A DNA stretch of 64,000 nucleotides from JAYFRL01 sp034925905 (GCA_034925905.1 JAYFRL010000005.1:1-64000); one strand, 5' to 3'. Shown: positions 1-8,495, counted from the stretch's first letter. Program-made: numbers and translations. Notes: a model not told the origin generated them from the sequence alone.

Positions 1-511
1 GGACGAAAACAGCTTAGCACATACCAAATGGGAATGCAAATACCATATTGTATTTGCTCCAAAATATCGGAGAAAAGAGATTTATGGCAAAATCAAAGCA
101 GACATAGGAAAAATATTAAGAGAGTTGTGTACACAAAAGGATGTCAAAATAATCGAAGCAAATGCATGCCCTGATCATATTCACATGCTGGTATCAATCC
201 CACCCAAAATGAGTGTATCAAATTTTATGGGATTTCTGAAGGGTAAAAGTAGCCTGATGATATTTGAAAGGCATGCGAATTTAAAATACAGATATGGAAA
301 CAGGACATTCTGGTGCAAAGGATATTATGTGAGTACGGTAGGTCGGAATAAAAACGCAATACAAAAATATATTCAAGACCAATTAAAAGAGGACATGATG
401 ACTGACCAACTGACACTTAAGGAATATGTTGACCCTTTTAAAGGGCAGCAGGTAAATAAACGTGCGGTTGGCGGAATCATAAAGCGCCTTAAGGCGCAAT
501 GTTGGCAATAG
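1..511 (+). CDS. tnpA: IS200/IS605-family Y1 (HUH) transposase TnpA, start codon cut by window edge
   Basis: Open from the first full codon at position 2. Base 1 is the G expected as the last base of an ATG, so only about two bases of the gene appear to be missing. The visible 169 residues match the IS200-like TnpA family: an N-terminal WxCKYHIVFAPKYRR block, the HUH pair in PDHIHMLV (residues 60 and 62 counting the missing Met), and the C-terminal helix KYIQDQL carrying the catalytic tyrosine and the downstream glutamine. The family moves single-stranded DNA by a 5' phosphotyrosine intermediate. The frame looks intact, so it may be active. No tnpB accompanies it on the right. Confidence 0.93.
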   Translation, partial: DENSLAHTKWECKYHIVFAPKYRRKEIYGKIKADIGKILRELCTQKDVKIIEANACPDHIHMLVSIPPKMSVSNFMGFLKGKSSLMIFERHANLKYRYGNRTFWCKGYYVSTVGRNKNAIQKYIQDQLKEDMMTDQLTLKEYVDPFKGQQVNKRAVGGIIKRLKAQCWQ

Positions 512-535
512 TCCCTTTTAGGGCTCAAAGAAAAA

Positions 536-553
536 CCCCACGTTTACGTGGGG
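536..553 (+). repeat. Subterminal hairpin at the IS right end
   Basis: CCCCACG (536-542) pairs with CGTGGGG (547-553) around a TTTA loop. IS200/IS605 transposases recognise such imperfect subterminal hairpins on one strand. It could also end tnpA transcription, but no T-run follows directly. A second perfect palindrome, GCGCCTTAAGGCGC, lies at 484-497 inside the end of the gene. Confidence 0.6.
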
Positions 554-562
554 ATGATTATT

Positions 563-616
563 TGTTTATAATGTGAGTAACTTTGTGCAAAACTATGTTT
601 ATAATGTGGATAACTT
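563..616. repeat. 21-bp direct repeat between the IS and murC, second copy holding a DnaA-box match
   Basis: Positions 563-583 and 596-616 share TGTTTATAATGTG, a swapped AG/GA pair, then TAACTT. The second copy contains TGTGGATAA (605-613), the reverse complement of the consensus DnaA box TTATCCACA. The first copy differs from that box by one base. The second copy touches the murC stop codon. The role is unknown and a chance match is possible. Confidence 0.5.
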
Positions 617-1995
617 CATGAAACCAAGGTCTCGCCTACGATATAGATATCTCCGGCTCCCATAGTTATCAACAGGTCTCCGTCTTTAAGGTTTTCCCTT
701 AAAAAAGCTTCGGCTTCTTTAAAGCTATCGACTGACACGGCGGTTTTGCCGAATTTTTTGTTTATAATCCGGGCGATGTCCGCTGAACTTATCTCTCCCG
801 TGTCTTTTTCCCTTGCTGCATATATAGGCGCCAAAACAATATTATCCGCATGTGAGAGAGCTTCCGCAAATTCCGTTAAGAAAGCTTTGGTTCTTGAATA
901 TGTGTGCGGCTGGAAAAGGCACCATACCCGGTTAAACTTAAGCCCTTTGGCTGCTTTTAATGTTGCGGATATTTCAGTTGGATGGTGTGCGTAATCATCC
1001 ACAACTTCCGCGCCGTTTATTTTACCTTTATGCTGGAAACGCCTTTTTGCCCCGGAGAAACCCTTAAGCGCAGCCGAAATTTCTTCAACGGATATTTCCG
1101 AAACATATGCCGATGCAAAAGCCGCGAGAGCGTTTTCAACATTATGGACACCTGGGATTGCAAGGGTTATTCGGTCTAAAGTGCCACCGTTATAACAAAC
1201 ATCGAAGCTATAGCAGCCGTTGTCTTTTAATTCAAGGTTTTTAGCCGAAAAATCCGACGTTTCGCTTATCCCAAAGGTAAAGATGCGGCCTCTTGCGCCT
1301 TCCGTTATATAACTCAAATTTTCTATTTTTTCATTTATTATTATAAAGCCCTCGTCTGGCACAAGGTTTGCAAAATCCCGGAAGGATTGCCTTATTCGGT
1401 CTATGGTTTTAAAATAATCCAGATGGTCTTTTTCAATATTTAAGATAACGGCTATATATGGTTCTATGTTTAAAAAACTGTCATAATATTCGCAGGCTTC
1501 GGCTATAAAATATTTTTTGCCGCCTATTTTAACTGTTCCGTTTATGGAGGGTAAAATTCCGCCTAAAGAAATAGTTGGATCTTTGCCCGCGCTTAAAAAT
1601 ATTTCTGAAACCATTGATGAGGTTGTAGTTTTTCCATGGGTTCCTGAAACAGCTATGGACTTATCATATTTAAGCATTATATCGCCTAAAAGGCTGCCCC
1701 TGTCCATAATATCAAGGCCAAGTTTTTTTGCTTCCATAAGCTCTGGATTATCTTCTTTAATCGCTGCGGTGTATACAACAAGGTTTATATCTCGGGTTAT
1801 ATTTTTCGCGTCGTGGCCTATGTTAACTTTTATGCCCATAGCCTTCAGTTCATCCGTAGTTTTTGAAGCCGACATATCAGAACCTGCTACTGTGTAGCCA
1901 TTATGTTTTAATATCATCGCAAGACCCGACATGCTTATTCCGCCGATGCCCAAAAAATATACGTATCCTTTTTCATTTATATCATAAGCCGACAT
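616..1995 (-). CDS. murC: UDP-N-acetylmuramate--L-alanine ligase
   Basis: Cytoplasmic Mur ligase that adds L-alanine to UDP-MurNAc, the first peptide step of peptidoglycan synthesis. The 459-residue product has the MurC N-terminal signature FLGIGGISMSGLA (about 14-26), the ATP loop SGTHGKTTTS (117-126) and the conserved VDDYAHHPTE block in the last third, and it has the usual family length. The frame is open a further 25 codons upstream, but GGATGGAG lies about 8 bases before the ATG at 1995, so this start is preferred. It sits apart from the murA-ftsQ-ftsZ group at 36-39 kb and is followed by the IS right end. No terminator is obvious after it. Confidence 0.95.
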   Translation of the reverse strand: MSAYDINEKGYVYFLGIGGISMSGLAMILKHNGYTVAGSDMSASKTTDELKAMGIKVNIGHDAKNITRDINLVVYTAAIKEDNPELMEAKKLGLDIMDRGSLLGDIMLKYDKSIAVSGTHGKTTTSSMVSEIFLSAGKDPTISLGGILPSINGTVKIGGKKYFIAEACEYYDSFLNIEPYIAVILNIEKDHLDYFKTIDRIRQSFRDFANLVPDEGFIIINEKIENLSYITEGARGRIFTFGISETSDFSAKNLELKDNGCYSFDVCYNGGTLDRITLAIPGVHNVENALAAFASAYVSEISVEEISAALKGFSGAKRRFQHKGKINGAEVVDDYAHHPTEISATLKAAKGLKFNRVWCLFQPHTYSRTKAFLTEFAEALSHADNIVLAPIYAAREKDTGEISSADIARIINKKFGKTAVSVDSFKEAEAFLRENLKDGDLLITMGAGDIYIVGETLVS

Positions 1996-2155
1996 GTTAA
2001 ACGCTCCATCCATATTTTGTATAAACAGTATACTACACCCACAATGAAAAATAAAGACCGCAAAAACCACGGCCCTATATAAGTTTACTTTTAGTATACC
2101 CTAAATATACCCTTAAAACCCCTGATTTATGAAACAAGGAAAAGACAAACTAAAA

Positions 2156-2186
2156 GGACTAAACGCGGGATATCCGCTTTCAGTCC
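2156..2186 (-). terminator. Rho-independent terminator downstream of the 2211-2420 gene
   Basis: GGACT pairs with AGTCC (2156-2160 with 2182-2186), with an inner GCGG/CCGC stem. On the minus strand this is followed by a T-rich stretch. It would separate the small gene from murC. Confidence 0.6.
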
Positions 2187-2210
2187 CCCAAAAATATTTA
2201 TAATCAGTCT

Positions 2211-2420
2211 TTAATATTCATCATAATCATGACCGTAATCGAGAGGATAATTCCTAAGCCAGTTTTTGCTTCCTCCGCCCACAGCGCTTGCAGTTTTTTG
2301 TTTTGTAATCCTTCTTTTTGGATCATCAGGCTTAAAAGATTTCTTCTTTTCAACCTCCGCCTCATATTCGCGCTTTTTCATCCTAAGGTAGCGGTCGAAT
2401 TCTGTTTCTTTCTTTGACAC
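2211..2420 (-). CDS. Small charged hypothetical protein, 69 residues
   Basis: Not recognised. A GTG at 2420 is preceded by a strong GGAGGG about 8 bases upstream, whereas the ATG further upstream (2456) has no such site. The product is rich in Lys, Glu and Arg in its first half (DRYLRMKKREYEAEVEKKK, helical), then a basic segment PKRRITKQK, a short GGG linker and an acidic, tyrosine-rich end YGHDYDEY. No membrane segment or signal peptide is seen. The good ribosome site and its own terminator argue that it is real. It could be a small nucleic-acid binding or adaptor protein, but that is a guess. Confidence 0.65.
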   Translation of the reverse strand: MSKKETEFDRYLRMKKREYEAEVEKKKSFKPDDPKRRITKQKTASAVGGGSKNWLRNYPLDYGHDYDEY

Positions 2421-2642
2421 AATGTTTTCCCTCCAGAAATATTTGAATGATAACATTATTAATATTAATCAAAATTATTTTATTGTCAATAGTATTTTTT
2501 ATGCCTTAAAATCACTAAAATTTTTAATTAATCACATATTTTTTTTAAAATTTAAGTAGCCTTAATTTATTTGACTAAATTATGCATTTGGTTTAAAATT
2601 AAACTTACAGGAAGAAGAAAAGCTTTCCACAGGAGGGAAATA

Positions 2643-3803
2643 ATGGACAAGATAAGCGAAGCGTTAAAAAAGTTTGAAAAACTGCTTAACGAGCAGTATG
2701 AAAGAGTTGAAAGGATAAATGCTCAAAAAGAATTCTTAGATTATTCTTCCTTAGACACGATAAAAATAGGCATTGTCGGCGGAGACGGCATAGGTCCTGC
2801 AATAACGCATGAAGCCGCAAGGATAATGGAAACCTTGCTTGAAGACGAAATAAAGAGCGGCAAGGTTTTGATAAAATATATAGACGGTCTTACAATAGAA
2901 AACAGGGTTGCAGCAGGTAAGGCTATTCCCGAAGACATTATGCTTCTGCTTAAAGAATGCCATGCTATTTTAAAAGGCCCGACAACAACTCCAAGAGCCG
3001 GAGACCCATGGCCAAACATAGAAAGCGCAAATGTTGCTATGCGAAAAGAATTGGATCTTTTTGCAAATGTGCGTCCTGTGCGCATACCCGAAGAAGGTAT
3101 AGACTGGACTTTTTACAGGGAAAATACAGAAGGGGCTTATGCTGTAGGCAGCAAGGGATTTGCCGTTGACGATGAGCTTTCTGTTGATTTTACAATAGCA
3201 ACTAAAGAAGGAACAAACAGAATAATAAGGGCTGCTTTTGATTTTGCCGCTAAAAACAGAAAAACAAGAGTTACAGCCGTTACAAAGGCAAACATAATAA
3301 AAGCTACGGACGGAAGGTTTTTAAGGCAGTTTTATGAAATAGCCAAGGAATATCCTGATATAACAGTTGATGATTGGTATATAGATATTATGACGGCAAA
3401 GCTTGTAGACCAAAAAAGAAGAAAAGATTTTCAGGTTGTTGTTTTGCCAAACCTTTACGGTGATATAATCACAGATGAGGCTGCCGAATTCCAAGGCGGA
3501 GTGGGCACAGCAGGAAGCGCAAACATAGGTAAAAGATATGCTATGTTCGAAGCTATCCATGGTTCGGCTCCACGTATGGTGGACGAGGGCAGAGGTAAAT
3601 ATGCAGACCCTTCAAGCGTTATACGTGCCGCAGTCATGCTGCTTGGACACATAGGCTATACCGAAAAAGCTGAGCGTCTTACAAAAGCTTTAGATATATG
3701 CACTATTTTTGAAAAAAAGGTGTATACTACAGGAAGGAGCGACGGAGCGACTTCCAAAGAGGTTGCAGACTATATAATACAAACAATGGGGAAACAATCC
3801 TGA
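2643..3803 (+). CDS. icd: Isocitrate/isopropylmalate dehydrogenase family, probably isocitrate dehydrogenase
   Basis: Metal-dependent beta-decarboxylating dehydrogenase of 386 residues. An AGGAGGG site precedes the ATG at 2643. Family features are the N-terminal GGDGIGPAIT, the substrate loop SANVAMRKELDLFANVRPVR, the tyrosine in FYRENTEGAYAV, the metal aspartates in LYGDIITDEAAE, and the nucleotide-binding HGSAPRM. A long spacer loop after the active-site region and the ASN-type loop fit the clostridial NAD-type isocitrate dehydrogenases better than LeuB. No leu genes are nearby, while citrate synthase lies 12 kb away in the same window. Isopropylmalate or homoisocitrate activity cannot be excluded by eye. 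Confidence 0.85.
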   Translation: MDKISEALKKFEKLLNEQYERVERINAQKEFLDYSSLDTIKIGIVGGDGIGPAITHEAARIMETLLEDEIKSGKVLIKYIDGLTIENRVAAGKAIPEDIMLLLKECHAILKGPTTTPRAGDPWPNIESANVAMRKELDLFANVRPVRIPEEGIDWTFYRENTEGAYAVGSKGFAVDDELSVDFTIATKEGTNRIIRAAFDFAAKNRKTRVTAVTKANIIKATDGRFLRQFYEIAKEYPDITVDDWYIDIMTAKLVDQKRRKDFQVVVLPNLYGDIITDEAAEFQGGVGTAGSANIGKRYAMFEAIHGSAPRMVDEGRGKYADPSSVIRAAVMLLGHIGYTEKAERLTKALDICTIFEKKVYTTGRSDGATSKEVADYIIQTMGKQS

Positions 3804-3864
3804 CTCTTTCTCGTAAGTATTTAATGGTTGCCAAAACCTTAAAATTAAATAGGAGGTATATTTT

Positions 3865-4317
3865 ATGAAGCAGGAAAGAATGGCTGTTTTGAGTTTACTG
3901 GAAAAAGGCATAATCAATGTTGAAGAAGCGGAGAAGCTTATAAAAACACTTGGTGAATCAAATGCCTCCTCCGTTAAAATGGAGGAAATAGGGGAAACCA
4001 TAAAAAACACAGCAAAAAAATTTGGATATACGGCCCTAGATTTTTCTGAAAAAGCTGTTAAAGGGGCTAAAGTTGCCGGAGAGTATGCCGGGAAAAAGAT
4101 AAAAGAGGCCGAGCCTTACGTTAAACAGGCAGTTAAAACCGTTTCGGAAAAAGCAGAAGATATAAAAGAAGAAGTTAAAGAAAGAATGAAAAAAGAGGAT
4201 TCTGATGAAGATATAGACGTTGAGAAAGAATATAAGGAATTCTGTGATACCTGCGAAGGTGCTGCCGAAAATGAAACGTCTAAAGAGGAAGTTAAGGATT
4301 CTTCTAAAGAAGAATAA
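3865..4317 (+). CDS. Amphipathic helical protein with YvlB/LiaX-like N-terminal motif
   Basis: A 150-residue protein starting behind AGGAGG (about 3852). The first 30 residues, ERMAVLSLLEKGIINVEEAE, match the short helical motif found at the N-terminus of YvlB/LiaX-type envelope stress proteins. The rest (about 45-120) is a long amphipathic helix with repeating Ala/Lys/Glu, such as GAKVAGEYAGKKIKEAEPYV, followed by an acidic tail. No membrane segment is present. It lies between isocitrate dehydrogenase and signal peptidase I. A membrane-surface or stress role is possible but unproven. Confidence 0.7.
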   Translation: MKQERMAVLSLLEKGIINVEEAEKLIKTLGESNASSVKMEEIGETIKNTAKKFGYTALDFSEKAVKGAKVAGEYAGKKIKEAEPYVKQAVKTVSEKAEDIKEEVKERMKKEDSDEDIDVEKEYKEFCDTCEGAAENETSKEEVKDSSKEE

Positions 4318-4401
4318 AAAACTATGCGGATTTTTGAATACCTCTGTGTTTTAAGACATATATAAAGACTTAGATAATAATTTACGGGAGAACAAAGACA
4401 A

Positions 4402-4938
4402 ATGTCGGCGAATGTTAGGAAAGAAATTATAAGCTGGATAATCACAATAGCCTTTGCGTTTATTCTTGCTATATTTATAAATAAAGTTATAATAGTAAAT
4501 GCGACAGTTCCTACCGGCTCTATGGAAAACACCATAATGCCGAAGGATAGGATAATAGCTTTAAGGCTTTCATATGTCTTTGGGTCTCCCGAGCGTGGAG
4601 ACATTGCTGTTTTTGAATATCCGGATACTCCTGAAGGAGAAAAGCCTATACTTTACGTTAAAAGGATTATAGGCCTTCCGGGGGATAAAATTGAAATTAA
4701 AGACGGAAAGGTTTATATAAATGGCGCAGAGGAACCTCTTAGTGAAGACAGCTATTTAAAAGAGCTGCCAGCAGGCGATTTCGGCCCTTATGAAGTCCCT
4801 GAAGACGCGTATTTTATGCTTGGAGACAATAGAAACGATTCTTTGGATTCAAGATTTTGGAGTAACACTTTTGTTATGAAGGATAAAATTTTAGGCAAGG
4901 TTATTTTCAGATATTTCCCAAGCTTTAAGCTAATGTAG
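4402..4938 (+). CDS. lepB: Signal peptidase I
   Basis: Membrane-anchored serine protease that removes signal peptides from exported proteins. The 178-residue product has one N-terminal membrane segment (about 10-32), the catalytic serine in PTGSMENTI (about 37-45), the catalytic lysine in LYVKRIIGLPGDKIE, and the box GDNRNDSLDSRFW. The length fits the short Gram-positive type. Likely clients in this window are the secreted transglutaminase-like protein and the sortase-anchored protein. Confidence 0.95.
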   Translation: MSANVRKEIISWIITIAFAFILAIFINKVIIVNATVPTGSMENTIMPKDRIIALRLSYVFGSPERGDIAVFEYPDTPEGEKPILYVKRIIGLPGDKIEIKDGKVYINGAEEPLSEDSYLKELPAGDFGPYEVPEDAYFMLGDNRNDSLDSRFWSNTFVMKDKILGKVIFRYFPSFKLM

Positions 4939-4985
4939 GGAATCTGATTTAACTAATATAGCTAAGTAGAAGGAGAGGAATTCAA

Positions 4986-5870
4986 ATGAAAAATATTGGT
5001 TTTTTAGGTATGGGTTTAATGGGTCTTCCCATGGCCTGCAACATAGTAAAAAAAACAGGAGTAAGCATTAAAGGTTTTGACGTTATGCAGGATAAAAAAG
5101 ATGCTTTTAAAGCTGCAGGCGGAACAGTTATTGAAGATCCGGTTGATATTTTTAAAACTTGTGACATAATTATGACCTGTCTTCCTACGCATGAAATAAT
5201 AATAGACATGATAGGACAGGCTATAAAATACGGTAAACCCGGGAACATAATCATAGACCTTTCTTCAACGGCGCCAAACATAGTTAAAATGCTTTATGCA
5301 AAGGCAGAAGCAGCAGGTATGTATTTGCTTGATTCTCCTATAAGCGGAGGAGAGCCTGGTGCAAAAGGAGGAACTCTTGCTGTTATGACAGGTGGCAAAA
5401 AAGAAATTTTTGATGAAGTTAAGCCTATTTTGGATTGTGTTGGCTTCCCTGTTTACGTTGGTCCTTCAACATCAGGTAGTGTTACAAAGCTTGCAAATAA
5501 TATGATAGGTGGAGCTATGCTTGTTGCATTTGTTGAGGCATATGCTTTTGCGGCAAAAGCCGGGCTTGATCCGAAAGTTCTTTTCGAGGCTACAAGGGCA
5601 GGCTTCTCTGGCGGACCTATGTATGAAAACAAAATTCCAAAGCTTTATAACAGAGACTTTGAACCGGGAGCAAGAATTGCCGTTCACCGCAAAGACATTA
5701 TAAACGCTAAACATTATGCCCATGAGCTTGGGGTTGACATTCCTATGACAGACGTTACTCTTCACGTTATGGACTGGATGAATGATAATGGGTATATTAA
5801 TATAGACCAGATAGGTATGGTTAAATATTTTGAAGAAAAAATGGATGTAACTGTTGAGAAAAAATCCTGA
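4986..5870 (+). CDS. 3-hydroxyisobutyrate dehydrogenase family oxidoreductase (copy 1)
   Basis: NAD(P)-dependent beta-hydroxyacid dehydrogenase of 294 residues. It shows the Rossmann motif FLGMGLMGLPMACN (about 6-19), the substrate loop DSPISGGEPGAKGGT (about 116-130), and the catalytic-lysine region KLANNM (about 170). Family members act on 3-hydroxyisobutyrate, tartronate semialdehyde or related acids, and the substrate cannot be read from sequence. An AGGAGAGG site precedes the ATG. A near-duplicate lies at 6607 with a PPC-domain gene between them. A terminator follows at 5885. Confidence 0.88.
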   Translation: MKNIGFLGMGLMGLPMACNIVKKTGVSIKGFDVMQDKKDAFKAAGGTVIEDPVDIFKTCDIIMTCLPTHEIIIDMIGQAIKYGKPGNIIIDLSSTAPNIVKMLYAKAEAAGMYLLDSPISGGEPGAKGGTLAVMTGGKKEIFDEVKPILDCVGFPVYVGPSTSGSVTKLANNMIGGAMLVAFVEAYAFAAKAGLDPKVLFEATRAGFSGGPMYENKIPKLYNRDFEPGARIAVHRKDIINAKHYAHELGVDIPMTDVTLHVMDWMNDNGYINIDQIGMVKYFEEKMDVTVEKKS

Positions 5871-5884
5871 AATATAAAAAACAG

Positions 5885-5916
5885 AATAAAGGCGCATAAG
5901 CGCTTTTATTTTTTTG
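5885..5916 (+). terminator. Rho-independent terminator after the first dehydrogenase gene
   Basis: An AATAAAGGCGC / GCGCTTTTATT stem (5885-5895 with 5900-5910, one G-T pair) with a four-base loop is followed by a run of T. It separates the first dehydrogenase gene from the PPC-domain gene. Confidence 0.8.
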
Positions 5917-6125
5917 CCTAAATATAAGACGTGTTTAATATTTGGCATATAGTGACGCAAAGATTGGCAAATTGGCTTGAAGAAGCAATTTTTATGTGTG
6001 CGGTTTAAAATATGTTTTAAAATAGTACAGAATACATGAATGGCTGCATTGCTTTTGTTTTTACTTTAGATATAATTTTAATTATAGGTAGTTTAAATAT
6101 TAATACATTTAAGGAGGGTTTGCTA

Positions 6126-6590
6126 ATGATAACATCGGCAATGGGAAACATCAGCAAGGTCATCGCTTTCAGACTTGGACCAGGGGAAGACCTTATGAAA
6201 GGTATCGAAAAGGTTTGCGAGAAATATGACGTTAAAAATGCCGTTATATTAAGCGCAATGGGAAGCCTTCAGGCAACACGTTTTTTTGATCCGGTTCCGA
6301 TTCCAGGCTCAAAATTCGGATATGGATATAGCGATCCTATCGTTATGCCAGGCGTAACAGAGCTTTTAAATGCACAGGGGACAGTTTCACATGGCGAAGA
6401 CGGCAAAATAAACATGCATGTTCATTTCACAGTTGCCAATTCAAACGGAATCTGTATGGGCGGACATCTTATAGAAGGAAACGAATGCCTTATAACTGTT
6501 GAAGTTGTTATTGGTGTTCTTGATAACATCAATCTTATAAGAAAATATGATGAAGAAACAGAGATGAATGTTCTTCATCCTGAAAATTAA
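6126..6590 (+). CDS. PPC/DUF296-domain protein
   Basis: A 154-residue protein of the plant and prokaryote conserved (PPC, DUF296) family. An AAGGAGG site fixes the start at 6126. Typical features are FRLGPGEDLMKGIEKVCEKY, the central VILSAMGSLQATR, and the metal-site region GKINMHVHFTVA with HLIEGNECLITVEVVIG. Bacterial members form trimers and some bind DNA-like or nucleotide ligands, but most are uncharacterised. It lies between two paralogous dehydrogenase genes and 16 bases before the second, so it is likely co-transcribed with it. Confidence 0.85.
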   Translation: MITSAMGNISKVIAFRLGPGEDLMKGIEKVCEKYDVKNAVILSAMGSLQATRFFDPVPIPGSKFGYGYSDPIVMPGVTELLNAQGTVSHGEDGKINMHVHFTVANSNGICMGGHLIEGNECLITVEVVIGVLDNINLIRKYDEETEMNVLHPEN

Positions 6591-6606
6591 TAAGAGGGGG
6601 AGAATT

Positions 6607-7494
6607 ATGGATAAAAAATTAGGTTTTTTGGGTCTTGGGCTTATGGGTTTTCCAATGGCCTGCAACATAGTTAAAAAGCTTGGTGTAAGCATGAAGGGCT
6701 ACGATGTTGTTGAAGAAAAAAAGGCTGCTTTTAAAGAAGCCGGCGGAATCCCCGTGGATGATCCGATGGAGATTTTCACAACCTGTGATATAATGATGAC
6801 AAGCCTGCCTAACCATGCCGTAACGATAGATATTATTGAAGGCATAATTGCAAACGGAAAACCCGGAGATATAATAATAGATTTTTCATCAACTGCACCG
6901 CATATAACAAAAGATTTATATGAAAAAGCAAAAGCAGCTGGAATATATATGCTTGATTCGCCGATAAGCGGCGGAGAACCGGGAGCAAAGGGCGGAACCC
7001 TTGCTGTTATGACAGGCGGAGAAAAAGAGATTTTTGATGAGGTAAAGCCTATTCTTGAAGCTATAGGCTTTCCTGTATATACAGGGAAATCAACAACAGG
7101 CAGCGTTGCAAAGCTTGCAAACAATATGATAGTCGGAGCTATGCTCTCCGCATATGTCGAGGCCTATGCCTTTGCGGAAAAAGCAGGGCTTGCCCCTGAC
7201 GTTCTTTTCGAGGCTACAAGGTCGGGCTTTTGTGGCGGACCGTTGTATGAAAATAAAATACCCAAGCTTTACAACAGGGATTTCACTCCGGGCGCAAGGA
7301 TAGCTGTTCATTATAAAGACATATTAAATGCAAAGCATTATGCCCATAAGCTGGGGGTAGACCTTCCGATTACGGATGTAACAACTTTTATTATGGAATG
7401 GATAAAGGATCACGGGCTTATTGATATTGACCAGATAGGAATGGTTAAATATTTTGAGGAAAAAATGGGCGTAACAGTTGAGAAAAAAGTCTGA
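6607..7494 (+). CDS. 3-hydroxyisobutyrate dehydrogenase family oxidoreductase (copy 2)
   Basis: A 295-residue paralogue of the gene at 4986. The two are nearly colinear without gaps and clearly more than half identical by eye. Same motifs: FLGLGLMGFPMACN, DSPISGGEPGAKGGT and KLANNM. The GAGGGGGAG site selects the ATG at 6607 over one at 6568, which overlaps the PPC gene. Differences between the copies (for example CDIIMTCLPTHE versus CDIMMTSLPNHA) sit near the cofactor pocket, so they may differ in cofactor or substrate. A terminator follows at 7514. Confidence 0.88.
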   Translation: MDKKLGFLGLGLMGFPMACNIVKKLGVSMKGYDVVEEKKAAFKEAGGIPVDDPMEIFTTCDIMMTSLPNHAVTIDIIEGIIANGKPGDIIIDFSSTAPHITKDLYEKAKAAGIYMLDSPISGGEPGAKGGTLAVMTGGEKEIFDEVKPILEAIGFPVYTGKSTTGSVAKLANNMIVGAMLSAYVEAYAFAEKAGLAPDVLFEATRSGFCGGPLYENKIPKLYNRDFTPGARIAVHYKDILNAKHYAHKLGVDLPITDVTTFIMEWIKDHGLIDIDQIGMVKYFEEKMGVTVEKKV

Positions 7495-7513
7495 TTTATA
7501 AATTTTTAGTATT

Positions 7514-7545
7514 AAAGAGCCGTGGACTTTATTCCGCGGCCTTTT
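7514..7545 (+). terminator. Rho-independent terminator after the second dehydrogenase gene
   Basis: GCCGTGG pairs with CCGCGGC (7519-7525 with 7534-7540, one wobble), flanked by AAAG/CTTTT, with an eight-base loop. It separates the dehydrogenase gene from proC. Confidence 0.8.
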
Positions 7546-7641
7546 AATATTTTATCCGCCATATATTTAAAAATCATTTCTTTCAGAGCCCGTATATGCT
7601 AAAATGAATGCATTAAAGGTATTTTGAATAGGAGGATTTTT

Positions 7642-8448
7642 ATGAAAATAGGGTTTATAGGCGCCGGAAATATGGCGGGAGCCATAGCCAGAGGCCTTGT
7701 TAAAAGCAATGCATTTAAAGGGGACGAGCTTAATATATTTGATGTAAACGAGGCTGCCCTTGCCTCGCTTGCCAAAGATACCGGAGCTTGTGCGTTTAAA
7801 AGCCAAAGTGAGCTTATAGCTTCCTCGGATATAGTTTTATTTGCCGTTAAGCCGAATGTCTTAGCCGGAGTGCTTTCAGAGGCCAAGGCAAGCCTTGAAA
7901 AGAAAAAACCTCTTGTTATATCGATAGCGGCTGGGAAACCGATAGATTTTATCGAAAGCTATATAGGCACTTGTTTTTCTGTTGTTAGGGTTATGCCTAA
8001 CATTAACGCCATTGTCCTTGCTGCAAACAGCGGATTTTGTGCAAATGAAAACGTAACCGGCGAAGAAAAGGAATGGGTAAGGAAAATATTTGGCGCGATA
8101 GGCGGAGTGACGGAAATAGAAGAAAAGCTTTTTTCGGCTTTTGGTGTGCTTGCAGGCTGCGCACCGGCATATGCTTATCTTTATATAGATGCTCTGGCGC
8201 GTGCAGCGCAAAAAGCAGGGCTCCCAAGGGACATCGCGCTTAAGGTTTCCGCGCAGACTGCTTTTGGCAGCGCAAAGATGCTTCTTGAATCAAGCGAGCA
8301 TCCCCATAGCCTTATAGATAAAGTTTGCTCACCTGGCGGAACCACAATCGAAGGAATTTTAAGCCTTAAAGCAGATGCGTTTGAAGGAGTTTTAATGAAA
8401 GCTTTCGATGCTTCATACGAAAAAGACGTTTCATTTGGCGGCAAATAA
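7642..8448 (+). CDS. proC: Pyrroline-5-carboxylate reductase
   Basis: Catalyses the last step of proline synthesis, reducing pyrroline-5-carboxylate with NAD(P)H in the cytoplasm. The 268-residue product starts at 7642 behind GGAGG. It has the N-terminal GFIGAGNMAGAIARG, the central VVRVMPNINA motif, and the C-terminal ProC signature with KVCSPGGTTIEGI. Length is normal for the family. It stands alone between terminators, upstream of ilvD, which has its own promoter. Confidence 0.95.
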   Translation: MKIGFIGAGNMAGAIARGLVKSNAFKGDELNIFDVNEAALASLAKDTGACAFKSQSELIASSDIVLFAVKPNVLAGVLSEAKASLEKKKPLVISIAAGKPIDFIESYIGTCFSVVRVMPNINAIVLAANSGFCANENVTGEEKEWVRKIFGAIGGVTEIEEKLFSAFGVLAGCAPAYAYLYIDALARAAQKAGLPRDIALKVSAQTAFGSAKMLLESSEHPHSLIDKVCSPGGTTIEGILSLKADAFEGVLMKAFDASYEKDVSFGGK

Positions 8449-8466
8449 AAACATCATACTACATAA

Positions 8467-8495
8467 TTGACATAATACAACTTTTGGGGTAGAAT
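8467..8495 (+). promoter_or_regulatory. Sigma-A type promoter of ilvD
   Basis: A perfect TTGACA (8467-8472), a 17-base spacer and TAGAAT (8490-8495) lie about 30 bases before the ilvD start. No T-box or leader peptide can be fitted into the short leader, so branched-chain control through a riboswitch is not apparent. Confidence 0.8.

Larger units (their letters stand above)
1..560 (+). mobile_element. Right part of an IS200/IS605-like insertion sequence
   Basis: The transposase reading frame is followed within 25 bases by a hairpin of the kind found at the right end of these elements. The left end lies outside the window and the exact right boundary cannot be fixed by eye, because these elements make no target duplication. 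The right boundary of 560 is an estimate. The next gene, murC, is intact, so the insertion sits in an intergenic region. Confidence 0.7.

Noticed and set aside
5943..5990. GTGACGCAAAG (5952-5962) resembles the conserved core of a cyclic-di-GMP type I riboswitch
   Set aside because: The upstream GGCAAACC-like and GAAA-loop parts and the downstream GGTAGCC/GGTTACC helix cannot be found, and the adjacent gene is a PPC-domain gene. Most likely chance.
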